DNA of 64,000 nt. Source: Arthrobacter sp. SLBN-100. Its GTDB lineage: Bacteria; Actinomycetota; Actinomycetes; Actinomycetales; Micrococcaceae. The notes beneath the pieces are model-generated. The model was not told the origin of the DNA. It was given only the letters and a program-made list of their open reading frames with translations, and ran no database searches. The stretch lies in contig NZ_VFMY01000001.1 of assembly GCF_006715305.1 (NCBI RefSeq), positions 2,418,001 through 2,482,000 of the forward strand. The letters are read 5' to 3'. Both the position numbers and the translations under genes were made by a program. Below are positions 9,624 to 18,430 of the stretch, in pieces (positions within the stretch are counted from its first letter, which is position 1; each line of letters opens with the position of its first letter).

Positions 9624-10959
9624 AGAACGTTACGACCTGGTCATCCGCGGCCAGCGCATCCTCACCACCGCCGGCCTGGCACCCCGTGAAGTGGGTGTCC
9701 GTGGCGGAAAAATCGTAGCGCTTGAGCCGCTGGGCAACAGCCTGGCCGGCGCCGAGGTCATCGAACTGGCCAGCGACGAAACCCTGATCCCCGGCCTGGT
9801 GGACACCCACGTCCACGTCAACGAGCCCGGCCGCACCGAGTGGGAGGGCTTCGCCTCCGCCACCCGGGCCGCAGCCGCGGGCGGCGTCACCACCATCATC
9901 GACATGCCGCTGAACTCCGTTCCGCCCACCACCACGGTGGAAAACCTGAAGCTCAAGCGCGAGGTGGCCGAGGACCAGGCGTTCATCGATGTCGGGTTCT
10001 GGGGCGGCGCCATCCCCGGCAACAAGGCTGACCTGCGCCCCCTGCACGACGAGGGCGTCTTCGGCTTCAAGTGCTTCCTGCTCCACTCGGGCGTGGACGA
10101 TTTCCCGCACCTGGACGCGGACGAGATGGAGGAGGACATGGCCGAGCTGAAGTCCTTCGATTCGCTGATGATTGTCCACGCCGAGGACTCGCACGCGATC
10201 GACCGCGCCCCCCACCCCGGCGGCGACCACTACTCCACGTTCCTGGCCTCACGCCCCCGCGGCGCCGAGAACAAGGCCATCGCCGAGGTCATCGAACGGG
10301 CCCGCTGGACAGGTGCGCGGGCGCACATCCTGCACCTGTCGTCGTCGGACGCGCTGCCCATGATCGCCTCCGCCAAGCGCGACGGCGTGAAGCTCACCGT
10401 GGAAACGTGCCCGCACTACCTCACCCTGATGGCCGAGGAAATCCCGGACGGCGCCACCGCCTACAAGTGTTGCCCGCCCATCCGCGAGGCGTCCAACCGC
10501 GAGCTGCTCTGGCAGGGACTGCTGGACGGCACCATCGACTGCATCGTCTCGGACCACTCCCCCTCCACGCTGGACCTGAAGGACCTGGAGAACGGTGACT
10601 TCGCCGTGGCCTGGGGCGGCGTCTCGTCGCTGCAGCTGGGCCTGTCCTTGATCTGGAGCGAGGCACGGCACCGCGGCATCCCGCTGGAGCAGGTTGTCTC
10701 GTGGATGGGCGAGAAGCCGGCAGCGCTTGCACGGCTCTCGAACAAGGGCCGGCTGGCGCTGGGCTACGACGCCGACTTCGCCATCTTCGCCCCGGACGAG
10801 GCCTTCGTGGTGGACGTCTCCAAGCTCAAGCACAAGAACCCCATCACCCCGTACGACGGCAAGGCCCTCTCCGGCGTGGTCCGGAAGACGTTCCTGCGCG
10901 GCGCCATGGTGGACGGCCAGACCCCCACGGGCAAGCTGATCCGCCGCGGCGGAGTCTAG
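9616..10959 (+). CDS. allB: Allantoinase
   Basis: 447 residues. Opens the hydantoin ring of allantoin to allantoate. It has the amidohydrolase fold: [17 protein letters not shown] (first metal histidines), [10 protein letters not shown] (the lysine that becomes carbamylated), [18 protein letters not shown] and [13 protein letters not shown] (final aspartate). The start overlaps the kinase gene (ATGTCTGA) with GGAGGA just upstream. No allantoicase or allantoate amidohydrolase follows in this window, so the next pathway step is encoded elsewhere. Confidence 0.94.
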   Translation: MSEERYDLVIRGQRILTTAGLAPREVGVRGGKIVALEPLGNSLAGAEVIELASDETLIPGLVDTHVHVNEPGRTEWEGFASATRAAAAGGVTTIIDMPLNSVPPTTTVENLKLKREVAEDQAFIDVGFWGGAIPGNKADLRPLHDEGVFGFKCFLLHSGVDDFPHLDADEMEEDMAELKSFDSLMIVHAEDSHAIDRAPHPGGDHYSTFLASRPRGAENKAIAEVIERARWTGARAHILHLSSSDALPMIASAKRDGVKLTVETCPHYLTLMAEEIPDGATAYKCCPPIREASNRELLWQGLLDGTIDCIVSDHSPSTLDLKDLENGDFAVAWGGVSSLQLGLSLIWSEARHRGIPLEQVVSWMGEKPAALARLSNKGRLALGYDADFAIFAPDEAFVVDVSKLKHKNPITPYDGKALSGVVRKTFLRGAMVDGQTPTGKLIRRGGV

Positions 10960-10968
10960 GGACGAGCC

Positions 10969-11688
10969 GTGGCAGTGGAAGCGCACTGTCCGGGGGCGGG
11001 GACGCGACCAGGATTTGGTGCACAGAAGGCTGCTGCCCGCGGCCTTGCCGTATGGGTGGTTCCCGAGAAAAGCACCAGCCCCGAACTGCTGGCCCGCGCC
11101 GCCAAACTCGTCCTTGCCCGGGCCCTGAAAACTGCTCCGGAGGCGGAAGTCCACTGGCCTGCCGCCGGAGCCCCCACGTCCGGGGCCTCCGCCGCGGCGG
11201 AAGGAGCCGCAGACCACTCCTCTGGCACTCCTTCCGCGGCGGAGAACCCCGGCGCACTTGAGCAGGCACCTCACGGTGCACCTGGCCACGTACCTGACAG
11301 CGCACCTGATGATGCACTTTGCGAGGACGACGGCGGCACGCGGCTGCCGCCGTCGGCTGGCCCTGTGAGCCGGGTCGCCGTGGACCTGGCGGCCGACCAG
11401 GTCCTGTTGGACGGCACGCCTGTGGCGCTGACCGGCGTCGAGTTCAAGGTGCTCCGGTACCTGGTGACCCACCTGTCCCGCCCGGTGGGCAGGGAGGAAC
11501 TCCAGGAGTTCCTGGATTCGTTTGAAACCCCCGGCGCTTCGGCCCGGTCCATCGATGTTTACGTGGGCCGGATCCGCCGCAAACTCGGCACGGCGCGCCA
11601 TGCCGTGGTTACCGTCCGCGGCGGCGGATACCGGTTTGTGCCCGGCGCCTGCGCAACTGTCCGGGGTCCGGCGGAATACTGCATATGA
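10969..11688 (+). CDS. Winged-helix (OmpR/PhoB-type) DNA-binding protein without receiver domain
   Basis: 239 residues from a GTG 9 bases after the allB stop. Residues about 130-228 form an OmpR/PhoB C-terminal effector domain: TGVEFKVLRYLV, SRPVGREELQEFL, SARSIDVYVGRIRRKLG and the wing VVTVRGGGYRFVP. There is no receiver domain; the N-terminal 125 residues start with RGLAVWVVPEKSTSPELLARAA and then become Ala/Gly/Pro/Glu-rich. It could be a standalone regulator of the preceding allantoin/glyoxylate genes, given its position, but may also be independent. No partner kinase lies beside it. Confidence 0.75.
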   Translation: MAVEAHCPGAGTRPGFGAQKAAARGLAVWVVPEKSTSPELLARAAKLVLARALKTAPEAEVHWPAAGAPTSGASAAAEGAADHSSGTPSAAENPGALEQAPHGAPGHVPDSAPDDALCEDDGGTRLPPSAGPVSRVAVDLAADQVLLDGTPVALTGVEFKVLRYLVTHLSRPVGREELQEFLDSFETPGASARSIDVYVGRIRRKLGTARHAVVTVRGGGYRFVPGACATVRGPAEYCI

Positions 11689-11769
11689 CGCCGGAGTTGT
11701 ATGACTAAGCGGGAACCCGCTTCACTTGATGTTTTGCCATTCACTGACAAAGACTTCCAAAGGAACGCC

Positions 11770-12249
11770 ATGAGCCAGACCCTGACCACCAAGCTTCAGC
11801 CCGGAACCCAGGCCCCTGATTTCACCCTTCAGGACGCCCAGGGCCGGGAGACTGCCTTGGCCGACTACCGTGGCAAGAACGTCATCGTGTACTTCTACCC
11901 CAAGGCCGCTACCCCCGGCTGCACCACCGAGGCCTGCGACTTCCGCGACAGCCTCGCCTCCCTGCAGGGCAAAGGCTACGAGGTCATCGGCATCTCCCCC
12001 GACGCCCCCGAGGCGCTGGCAGGCTTCACCGGCGACTTCTCCCTCACCTTCCCGCTGCTCTCCGATGAGGACCACACCGTCGCACTGGCCTACGGCGCCT
12101 GGGGCGAGAAGCTGGTGGACGGCGAGATCGTTGAAGGCATCGTCCGCTCCACCGTGGTGGTGGACCCCGCAGGCTACGTCACGCTCGTCCAGTACCAGGT
12201 GAAGGCCGATGGCCACGTGGCGGCGCTGAAAGAAGCCCTGGGAATCTAG
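11770..12249 (+). CDS. bcp: Thioredoxin-dependent peroxiredoxin (Bcp/PrxQ)
   Basis: 159 residues. Reduces hydroperoxides using thioredoxin. The PrxQ signature is clear: GTQAPDFTLQDAQG, then YFYPKAATPGCTTEACDFRD with the peroxidatic Cys and a second Cys five residues later (P-G-C-T-T-E-A-C, as in Bcp). In many Bcp proteins the Lys before ATPGCT is conserved and it is present here. A good ribosome site (AAAGGA) fixes the ATG at 11770. Cytosolic; preceded by a short spacer after the winged-helix gene and followed by repeated sequence. Confidence 0.92.
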   Translation: MSQTLTTKLQPGTQAPDFTLQDAQGRETALADYRGKNVIVYFYPKAATPGCTTEACDFRDSLASLQGKGYEVIGISPDAPEALAGFTGDFSLTFPLLSDEDHTVALAYGAWGEKLVDGEIVEGIVRSTVVVDPAGYVTLVQYQVKADGHVAALKEALGI

Positions 12250-12250
12250 C

Positions 12251-12337
12251 TTCCCCCGGACGCTCTCTCACATAACGCACGTTTTCCCCGGACGCTCTCG
12301 CACTTATGGACCAGTTCATACGGCGGGAGCGTCCGGC
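12251..12337. repeat. Triple copy of a GGACGCTCTC motif, one inverted
   Basis: TTCCCCCGGACGCTCTCTCAC (from 12251) and TTCCCCGGACGCTCTCGCAC (from 12284) are direct copies 33 bases apart. GGGAGCGTCCGG (12325-12336) is their inverse. The second and third copies can pair as a hairpin between two convergent genes, so it may also stop transcription on both strands. Confidence 0.65.
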
Positions 12338-12381
12338 ATTTAACGGCCCCATCGCGGTGCAAGTCATCCGGCGGCTGCAAC

Positions 12382-13878
12382 TCATCCTGCTGCTGCTCTG
12401 TCCGCCTTCGCCTCTGTGGCCGCCTGCTGATATTCGGCCGACACCCGGCGGTACACCGGCGTCAGGAAAGCCAGCAGCGCGGCGGCCACCATGATGAGCC
12501 CTGCAATCAGGAACACCAGGGCAATGCCGCGGGAGGTGCCCTCGCCCAGCAGCGGAGCCAACTGGGCCGCGCCGTCGGCCGAACGTGCGTAGGGAATGAT
12601 CCAGAACTGGGCGATCGGCGCAATCAGGAAGGACGTGATGGGCGCCGCTGCAGACTCAAAGGCCATGGCGAAGCCGAACACCCGGCCCTGCCGTGCCAGC
12701 GGCACCACCTGCTGGATGACCGTCTGTTCGGCGGCCTCCACAACGGGCACCAGCGTCAGGTACAGCCAGATCCCGACAACGTACAGCCATGCCCACTCCC
12801 GCAGCGTGAACACCGCGCCGAGGACCCCCATGGCCACCACCGCAATGAGCAGGGTGCGCAGCGGGTTGGCCCCGAGTCCGAACTTGCCAATCAGCGCCCC
12901 GCCGATCAGGAACCCGCTGGAGCCGACAGCCAGGAAAATGCCCCACAATTCCACTGGGAACATCTCCAGGCCGTAGGGGTCCATCAGCGCCATGTAGACA
13001 CCGCCAATGAAGTTGTTGAACGTGGAGAACAGGATCAGGGCGAACAGCCCGGAAATGGCCAGCACAGCGGCGTAGGAGCCGCGAAGGTCGAATCCGCCGT
13101 GCGCATCACTGTCCGCCACACGCGTTTCCTCAGGCATGCGAAGGGTGAGCAGGTGCGCGAAGGCGAGCGCCGTGAGTACGAGTGCGGCCACAATGGTCCA
13201 ACCCATGCCCAGCAGCCCCACCGACAGCCCAGAGAGCACGGAAGTGATGAGGAACATCAACCCCTGCACCATCCCCACCAGCCCGTTAGCGTTGGCCCGC
13301 CGGTCCGGCTCGATGAGGATGGTGACGGTAGTGGACAGCGCGATATTCCGCAGGTTCTCCACCACCGCGCCGATCAGGATGACCACGGTGAAGACCCAGA
13401 ACCACGGCCGGGTCAGGTCCAGCAGCGACGACGCGGGCGTCAGGAGGAACATCACTCCGGACAGCACAAACATCACCAGGGTGAAACCGGCAGCAAAGCG
13501 CATCACGGCCAGCTTGCGGTAGCGGTCCACGAAGGTGCCGAAGCTGATGCTGGACAGGGCGATCAGCAGCATGTAAGCGCCGCCCACCACTCCCGTGGCG
13601 ATCACGTTGCGGGTCTCCAGGTACACCCAGAACGTCAGGGCAAACCACAGGTAGCTGGTGGTGATGTTGGCCAGGGCAGTGTTCACCAGGATCCCGGCGA
13701 AGGTCCGGGACCGTTCCGCCGGGGTGCGCAGCGAGGTGTCTACGGCGTCAGGATCGGCAAGGCGCGTTGGTTCGGCCTCCTCAGCCGGTGTGGAAGTGAG
13801 GGTGACGTCCTCGCTCAACCCCGTCCCGCCGTCGGGAGCCGCAGCGGCCCTGCCCCGGCCCGGTTCCTGCTCGGTCAT
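12382..13878 (-). CDS. MFS transporter
   Basis: 498 residues, about 12 membrane segments. Resembles exporters of the EntS/MFS_3 kind: a long cytoplasmic N-terminus (about 58 residues, acidic), FGTFVDRYRKLAVMR between helices 2 and 3, and LIEPDRRANANGLVGMVQG after helix 6. The substrate is unknown, with drug, siderophore or metabolite efflux possible. The start ATG lies 7 bases after TACACT, a -10-like hexamer, with no ribosome site, so the message may be leaderless. It converges with the peroxiredoxin gene over the repeat. Confidence 0.88.
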   Translation of the reverse strand: MTEQEPGRGRAAAAPDGGTGLSEDVTLTSTPAEEAEPTRLADPDAVDTSLRTPAERSRTFAGILVNTALANITTSYLWFALTFWVYLETRNVIATGVVGGAYMLLIALSSISFGTFVDRYRKLAVMRFAAGFTLVMFVLSGVMFLLTPASSLLDLTRPWFWVFTVVILIGAVVENLRNIALSTTVTILIEPDRRANANGLVGMVQGLMFLITSVLSGLSVGLLGMGWTIVAALVLTALAFAHLLTLRMPEETRVADSDAHGGFDLRGSYAAVLAISGLFALILFSTFNNFIGGVYMALMDPYGLEMFPVELWGIFLAVGSSGFLIGGALIGKFGLGANPLRTLLIAVVAMGVLGAVFTLREWAWLYVVGIWLYLTLVPVVEAAEQTVIQQVVPLARQGRVFGFAMAFESAAAPITSFLIAPIAQFWIIPYARSADGAAQLAPLLGEGTSRGIALVFLIAGLIMVAAALLAFLTPVYRRVSAEYQQAATEAKADRAAAG

Positions 13879-14062
13879 GCGTCCCAGTGTAGTGACGGCC
13901 AGCGGTAGCTGACAGGGTGGAAACAGGGTGGAACAGGCGACCTCCTGCTTAGCCCCGAACCGGACCCTCCGTTATGAAGCCCGGGCGATTGCGCTGCGGG
14001 CACCGGAAACTAAGCTCATAGGGGAGCGTATTCGGCCGGATGGAACCGTGAAAGGACGAGCC

Positions 14063-14554
14063 ATGGCGCACGACTCTGCGGAAGAAGCAATCACGAAGGT
14101 GGTCTCAGAGCACCACGCGAAGACCAGCGCGAACCGGCAACACTTCGAGGCCCAAACCTGGCACGAGATTGACCACCGCCTGATGCTGCTGTTGGCCCCT
14201 CTCTTCAGGATGGGCGACGACTCAACAATAGAGCTCACCGTAGTGGTTGACGGCACCATCATTTCCGGCTCTGTGGTCTCTGAGAACGCCTGGAAGCAAC
14301 GGCAAAATGACCAGATCCGCATCGGCAGCCCCGCAATCGCAGACGCCCTCGCCGCCGTGGAGTCGAAAAGCGAGGAACCAAAGCCGGAGGCAGCGGAAAA
14401 AGCCGAAGCAAACCTTCCGCAGGGGCCTGACCGGTACATTCATTTCCTTGCCCCGGCGCTGCTTTCGGGCGGAGTCCATGTACGCATGCCAGCTACCAGG
14501 GTTGACCTCCGCAAGGTGGCCGCCTGGAGCATCGGACGCATAACCATGGACTGA
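14063..14554 (+). CDS. GvpU-like protein of unknown function
   Basis: 163 residues from the ATG that follows AAAGGA. A segment of alternating strands, IELTVVVDGTIISGSVVSENAW, and a later RYIHFLAP...RVDLRKVAAWSIGRI recall the gas-vesicle accessory protein GvpU (glycine-containing TIISG turn, YIH, and the W-S-x-G end). Between them is an acidic/Ala linker rich in Glu and Lys. There is no gas-vesicle gene in the window, so it would be an orphan family member. A longer in-frame start at 13928 has no ribosome site. Confidence 0.6.
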   Translation: MAHDSAEEAITKVVSEHHAKTSANRQHFEAQTWHEIDHRLMLLLAPLFRMGDDSTIELTVVVDGTIISGSVVSENAWKQRQNDQIRIGSPAIADALAAVESKSEEPKPEAAEKAEANLPQGPDRYIHFLAPALLSGGVHVRMPATRVDLRKVAAWSIGRITMD

Positions 14555-14610
14555 GAGAACAGGCTAAGGGAACAGGGTCCGGGCCTTCCGGAGTATGACA
14601 GGATGGCCGC

Positions 14611-15186
14611 ATGCTGATCGAGGTCCGTCCGGCCACCGGGTTTGAGGACGTCCGGGCGTTGGTGGGACCCAAGCGGCCCGACGCCAATGTTTGCTGGTGC
14701 CTGAGCTACCGCATCCCGTCCAAGCAGAACCAGGCGTTGCGCGGCACGGAGCGCGCAGAGCTGGTGAAGCAGTTGGTGGCCGAGGATCCGCCACCGGGGG
14801 TTTTGGCGTACGACGGCGGCGAGCCAGTGGGGTGGGCAGCGGTTCACCCCCGTGCGGACACCAGTTTCGCAGGCAACCGGAAGATCCCGCATGTGGACGA
14901 TCTGGACGTCTGGTCAGTGTGGTGCATCCGGGTGCGGCCCGCGCACAGGGGCAAGGGCATCTCACACCAGCTTTTGAAAGGCGCCGTAGACATGGCCCGG
15001 AGCTACGGGGCGCCGGCCATCGAGGGCTACCCGGTGGACAACCACGGACAAAAGGTGGACCTCACCATGGCCTACGTGGGCACCAGGAAGCTCTTCGAGG
15101 ACGCCGGTTTCACCAAAGCGGCGGACACGGATTCAATACTCAATGGCTTCCCGCGGGTACTGATGCGGCTGGATCTGCGGCGCTAG
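14611..15186 (+). CDS. GNAT-family N-acetyltransferase
   Basis: 191 residues. The acetyl-CoA binding signature V-R-P-A-H-R-G-K-G-I-S (motif A of GNAT, R/Q-x-x-G-x-G/A) sits around residue 113, after VWSVWCIRV; motif B follows as LFEDAGFTKA. The N-terminal half (CWCLSYRIPSKQNQ, a Cys-x-Cys and basic stretch) is typical of a subgroup with unknown acceptor. The protein probably modifies a small molecule or an antibiotic. A weak purine stretch (ACAGGAT) precedes the start. Confidence 0.85.
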   Translation: MLIEVRPATGFEDVRALVGPKRPDANVCWCLSYRIPSKQNQALRGTERAELVKQLVAEDPPPGVLAYDGGEPVGWAAVHPRADTSFAGNRKIPHVDDLDVWSVWCIRVRPAHRGKGISHQLLKGAVDMARSYGAPAIEGYPVDNHGQKVDLTMAYVGTRKLFEDAGFTKAADTDSILNGFPRVLMRLDLRR

Positions 15187-15207
15187 CCGGCTTTCCAAAA
15201 CCAGGAG

Positions 15208-15327
15208 TCAGGGCTTCTTCCACCAACTGCCCGGCCAGCCCTCGTCAATGGCCCACAAGGCCAGGAGCAGGGCATCCACTGTCATAAGCCCCGCGATGAG
15301 GTACGCCCACCCGGTATACCAAGCCAT
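15208..15327 (-). CDS. Small membrane protein (39 residues)
   Basis: A short minus-strand gene with a strong ribosome site (CAGGAG, 7 bases before ATG). It encodes MAWYTGWAYLIAGLMTVDAL at the N-terminus, then LLLALWAIDEG and an aromatic, basic end (WPGSWWKKP). One membrane helix with a Trp-rich cytoplasmic or interfacial tail fits. No known family was recognised. It is below the size used by many gene callers. The spacing and ribosome site argue that it is real. Confidence 0.6.
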   Translation of the reverse strand: MAWYTGWAYLIAGLMTVDALLLALWAIDEGWPGSWWKKP

Positions 15328-15380
15328 TGCAATCTCCTGACTGTATCCCCCAGCCACTCGATTGCTCCCAAGTGTGGCAC

Positions 15381-15806
15381 CTAAACCGCCGCTGCGGAAC
15401 GCCCCAAATCCACACTCCTGAAAAGTGCCTCGAACCTGTTATGCGCCTCGGTCTCCAGCTTCAGGCGGCGCGTCAGCTTCTCCACCTGGGCGGACATCTC
15501 CTCACCCACTGGAAGCCGGTCGCCGGGCCAACTGGATGACTCCCGCGACTCGGCCAGTGCTTGTGCCAGGGCATTGGCCGCGGCACGCACCTTCCGCGAG
15601 TGGAAGTAGACACGCAGCAGCGCCCTGCCTTTGTTCAAGGAAGCGCGCAGCAGGTCGTGTGGCCCCGCTGACCGTGCTGCGGCATGCCGCGCGCAGCCCT
15701 TCTTCACGCAGGCCGCCGGATCAGCACAGGCCTGCTTCACACCGGCCGGTTCCGCACAGACAGCGGCAGCCGCCGTCGTCTGGTTTGAAATGTTGATCTG
15801 TCCCAT
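15381..15806 (-). CDS. Hypothetical protein with Cys-rich segment and coiled-coil C-terminus
   Basis: 141 residues from MGQINISNQT, which has GGAAGG upstream. An early segment has four cysteines (VCAEP, ACADP, ACVKKGC) and might bind metal or be crosslinked. The rest is helical and charged: SLNKGRALLRVYFHSRKVRAAA, then EKLTRRLKLETEAHNRFEALF, a likely coiled coil. No domain was recognised. It lies in tandem with the 39-residue gene, which is downstream on the same strand after 53 bases, so the two could be cotranscribed. Confidence 0.6.
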   Translation of the reverse strand: MGQINISNQTTAAAAVCAEPAGVKQACADPAACVKKGCARHAAARSAGPHDLLRASLNKGRALLRVYFHSRKVRAAANALAQALAESRESSSWPGDRLPVGEEMSAQVEKLTRRLKLETEAHNRFEALFRSVDLGRSAAAV

Positions 15807-16092
15807 TGGCTGCGCCTTCCTGCAAGCCGGCCAGCCCCCGGACGGATCGTCCTTGACCCTCGTCCCCGCGAAGCTGGTCCCTACCCATGAGTGTCCCGGG
15901 CCTTCCTCAACGTCCGGGCAAGCAGGTCCCAAGATTTACGCAAGATCCGGCAAGGCCGCCCCAAGGCCTGCCGCGACCCGCCGTCGCCCCGGAATCGGCA
16001 GGGGTACCTCCATCACATCTGAAAGTTTGCGACACGCCCCTGCCGCGGTTAATACTGACGAAGTACTGGATCCTGTCCGGGACGCCGCAGGG

Positions 16093-17331
16093 CTAGTCCG
16101 GGAATGTCACCGACACCGTAGCTCCGCCGCCAGGGGTATCGCTGATGGAAAGCTCGCCGCCGTGCGCCTGGGCTATCCGGAGGCAGGTGGCCAGGCCCAG
16201 CCCTGTCCCTGAACCGTCGCCGGGCCGGTTCAGCCGCATCAGGGGTTCCACGGCCTTCCTGCGCTCGGATGGCAGGATGCCCCTGCCGTTATCGGCAACG
16301 TGGATGGTAACCCCGCGGGTGCATCTGGTGGCCGTCACGGTCACCTTGGGGTCCCGCTGCCGATCCCGGTAATTCAGGGAGTTGGCGAGCAGGTTCTGCA
16401 CCATGGTGCGCAGCTGGGCCCGGTCGGCGTACAGCTCCGCGTCCTCGCACAGGATTCCGCTGCTCAGCCCAAGGTCCAATCCAAGGTCCCGCGCTGCCTC
16501 TGCGGTCACCCCCAGCAGGGATACCCGCTCACGGTTCAGCTGTCCGTCCGCCCGGGAATAGTCCAGCACATCCTCCAGGGTGCTCAACATACGCTGCCCG
16601 CCGCTGCCGATATGTTCCAGGTACTCCTTGGCCGGGTGGTTAGGCAGAATCCCGGGATCCTCTTCCGCCAACTCCACGTAACCAAGGATGGTGGTGAGGG
16701 GAACGCGAAGGTCGCGGCTGACCCGGCCGGCAAACTCAGACAGCATGGCGTTACTGTGTTGGAGTTCCGCGAGGGCCTCGTTGAGCTGCAATGTGCGGTG
16801 CTGGAGCTCAAGAAGCTCCACAACCTGGTGCGCAAGCACTTCCAGCAGCTCAATCTGTCCCCGCGTGGGAAGTTCGGCGGCATCGGAAAACACGCTGAGT
16901 GTGCCGAGTACCAGGCCGCTGGAAGTCTTGAGCGGCACCGACGCATAAAAGCGGATCTGTGCGATTTCCCCTGTCACAAACGGGTTGGCAGCAAAGCGCG
17001 GGTCCTGGGAGGCATCCCGCACCACGGTTGTCCCTGGACTGAGGAAGACGCTCGCGCACATCGAGTCCTCCCGCGGGCAGATGCGCGGATCGATGCCGGC
17101 GGCGGCAATCTGCAATTGCTGGTTCGAGGTGATGATGTTGACCACGCTGAAGGGCACCCCGCACAACGAGGCGGCCAGCCGCACCAGGTTGTCCAGAGCG
17201 CCCCTTGCCCGGGCGTCCCTTAGCGCCGGCGTCTCACCGGGTGCAGGTATCAGCCCGTATTCCCGCAGCTCAAGCTCACGCGCGGCGTCCTGATCGGTCA
17301 GCGTTTGCATAGCCGTCCCGTCCGTATTCAT
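16093..17331 (-). CDS. GAF-domain histidine kinase with altered H box (probably not autophosphorylating)
   Basis: 412 residues. GAF domain about 40-175 (GVPFSVVNII...SVFSD), a short coiled coil (176-198), then a HisKA-like region and an intact HATPase domain (N box QNLLANSLNY, G1 VADNGRGILP, G2 GSGTGLGLATC). The H box reads EFAGRVSRDLRVPLTT: the residue that should be the phospho-accepting His is Arg206, codon CGC at 16714-16716. CAC would be His, so one transition explains it. The protein should bind ATP but cannot use the usual His. It may be inactive, a pseudokinase or a sensor that acts otherwise. No response regulator is adjacent. The intergenic region to uraD holds divergent promoters. 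Confidence 0.85.
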   Translation of the reverse strand: MNTDGTAMQTLTDQDAARELELREYGLIPAPGETPALRDARARGALDNLVRLAASLCGVPFSVVNIITSNQQLQIAAAGIDPRICPREDSMCASVFLSPGTTVVRDASQDPRFAANPFVTGEIAQIRFYASVPLKTSSGLVLGTLSVFSDAAELPTRGQIELLEVLAHQVVELLELQHRTLQLNEALAELQHSNAMLSEFAGRVSRDLRVPLTTILGYVELAEEDPGILPNHPAKEYLEHIGSGGQRMLSTLEDVLDYSRADGQLNRERVSLLGVTAEAARDLGLDLGLSSGILCEDAELYADRAQLRTMVQNLLANSLNYRDRQRDPKVTVTATRCTRGVTIHVADNGRGILPSERRKAVEPLMRLNRPGDGSGTGLGLATCLRIAQAHGGELSISDTPGGGATVSVTFPD

Positions 17332-17412
17332 TTTGCGTCCCCCAGTATGCCTGGTCGAGCCTGTGGCCCTCCCGTGATGATACCGGCTTGGCCGGACTGC
17401 TGCTGTAGTCTC

Positions 17413-17478
17413 TTGACACCACCCGCACGCTCCACTTGAATATTACGTATGCTGAAATAACAGTTCCATGATGCGGAA
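17413..17478 (+). promoter_or_regulatory. uraD promoter with TTCC-N7-GGAA operator
   Basis: A consensus -35 TTGACA (17413-17418), a weak -10 near TGAATA (17437-17442, 18-base spacer), and the operator TTCC-ATGATGC-GGAA (17464-17478) 21 bases further. The operator and its distance match those of the hyi promoter (shared pattern TTCCAnnAnGCGGAA). Confidence 0.55.
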
Positions 17479-17591
17479 GCCCGAAGGGGAAAGCTCCCGA
17501 GGGGCTTTGCCGGCGATCGGGTGCCGGAAGTCCGGCCTCCGCATAGCCGTCACCATGGATGCCAGCATTTGTTACCGAGGAAGCAGCCAGC

Positions 17592-18089
17592 ATGAAGCTT
17601 GCCGAATTTAACACTGCGGATCCCGCCCGGGCCGCGGAAACCCTCAAGCCCTGCATCGACGTCCGGCGCTGGGTGGACACCGTGGCCGCCGCCCGGCCCT
17701 TCCAGTCCAAGGGTGCGCTCCTGGCCTTTGCCGCAGAAGCCGCCAATCCATTCACGTCCGCCGAGGTTGAGTCCGCCATGGCGCATCACCCGCGGATCGG
17801 GGAGCGTCCGACGGCGGCCACCACCGAAGCGTCCATGTCCCGTTCTGAACAGGCGGGCGTCAACCCCGCGGACGCTGACGCTGCTCAGGCTTTGGCGCAG
17901 GGCAACAGGGACTACGAGGAAAAGTTCGGCCGGGTGTTCCTAATCCGGGCCGCCGGACGCACCGCCCCCGAAATCCTGCAGGCTTTGAATGACCGGCTTG
18001 CCAACTCCCCCGCCGAGGAAGACACCATCGTGGCCCAGCAGCTGCGTGAGATTGCCGTTCTGCGGCTTGAAGGACTGATCACCGAATGA
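17592..18089 (+). CDS. uraD: 2-oxo-4-hydroxy-4-carboxy-5-ureidoimidazoline (OHCU) decarboxylase
   Basis: 165 residues. Decarboxylates OHCU to S-allantoin, the last step of urate oxidation. The catalytic His and surroundings are in AMAHHPRIGERP; other family features are SRSEQAGV and the NRDYEEKFGRVFLIRAAGR stretch. The ATG at 17592 follows AGGAAG at a proper distance; a start 33 bases upstream lacks support. The last 4 bases overlap uraH (ATGA), showing an operon. A uricase gene is absent from the window. Confidence 0.93.
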   Translation: MKLAEFNTADPARAAETLKPCIDVRRWVDTVAAARPFQSKGALLAFAAEAANPFTSAEVESAMAHHPRIGERPTAATTEASMSRSEQAGVNPADADAAQALAQGNRDYEEKFGRVFLIRAAGRTAPEILQALNDRLANSPAEEDTIVAQQLREIAVLRLEGLITE

Positions 18090-18424
18090 GCGTCTCCCAC
18101 GTCACCACCCATATCCTCGACACAGGCGCCGGGCGCCCGGCGGCGGGGGTCGCCGTCGTGCTTTACAAAAACGACGGCGGCACCTGGCAGAAACTGGCCG
18201 GTTCCACCACGGACGCTGACGGGCGGGCAAAGGACCTCGGTCCGGAGCGGCTGGAGCCGGGGCACTACAAGCTGAACTTCGCCACCGGCAGCTACTACGC
18301 CGGACTGCAGACCGCCACGTTTTTCCCGGAGGTTGACCTGGTGTTCGAAGTCACCGGCACCGAGCACTACCACGTCCCGCTCCTGCTCAGCCCGTTCGCG
18401 TACTCCACTTACCGCGGCAGCTGA
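18086..18424 (+). CDS. uraH: 5-hydroxyisourate hydrolase
   Basis: 112 residues, the family size. A transthyretin-like homotetramer that hydrolyses 5-hydroxyisourate to OHCU, which uraD then uses. Diagnostic motifs are VTTHILDTGAGRPA (N-terminal His and the helix turn), the central RxKDLG region and the C-terminal tetrapeptide YRGS at the active-site tunnel. It overlaps uraD by four bases and is followed by a long palindrome. Confidence 0.95.
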   Translation: MSVSHVTTHILDTGAGRPAAGVAVVLYKNDGGTWQKLAGSTTDADGRAKDLGPERLEPGHYKLNFATGSYYAGLQTATFFPEVDLVFEVTGTEHYHVPLLLSPFAYSTYRGS

Positions 18425-18430
18425 CCTTCC

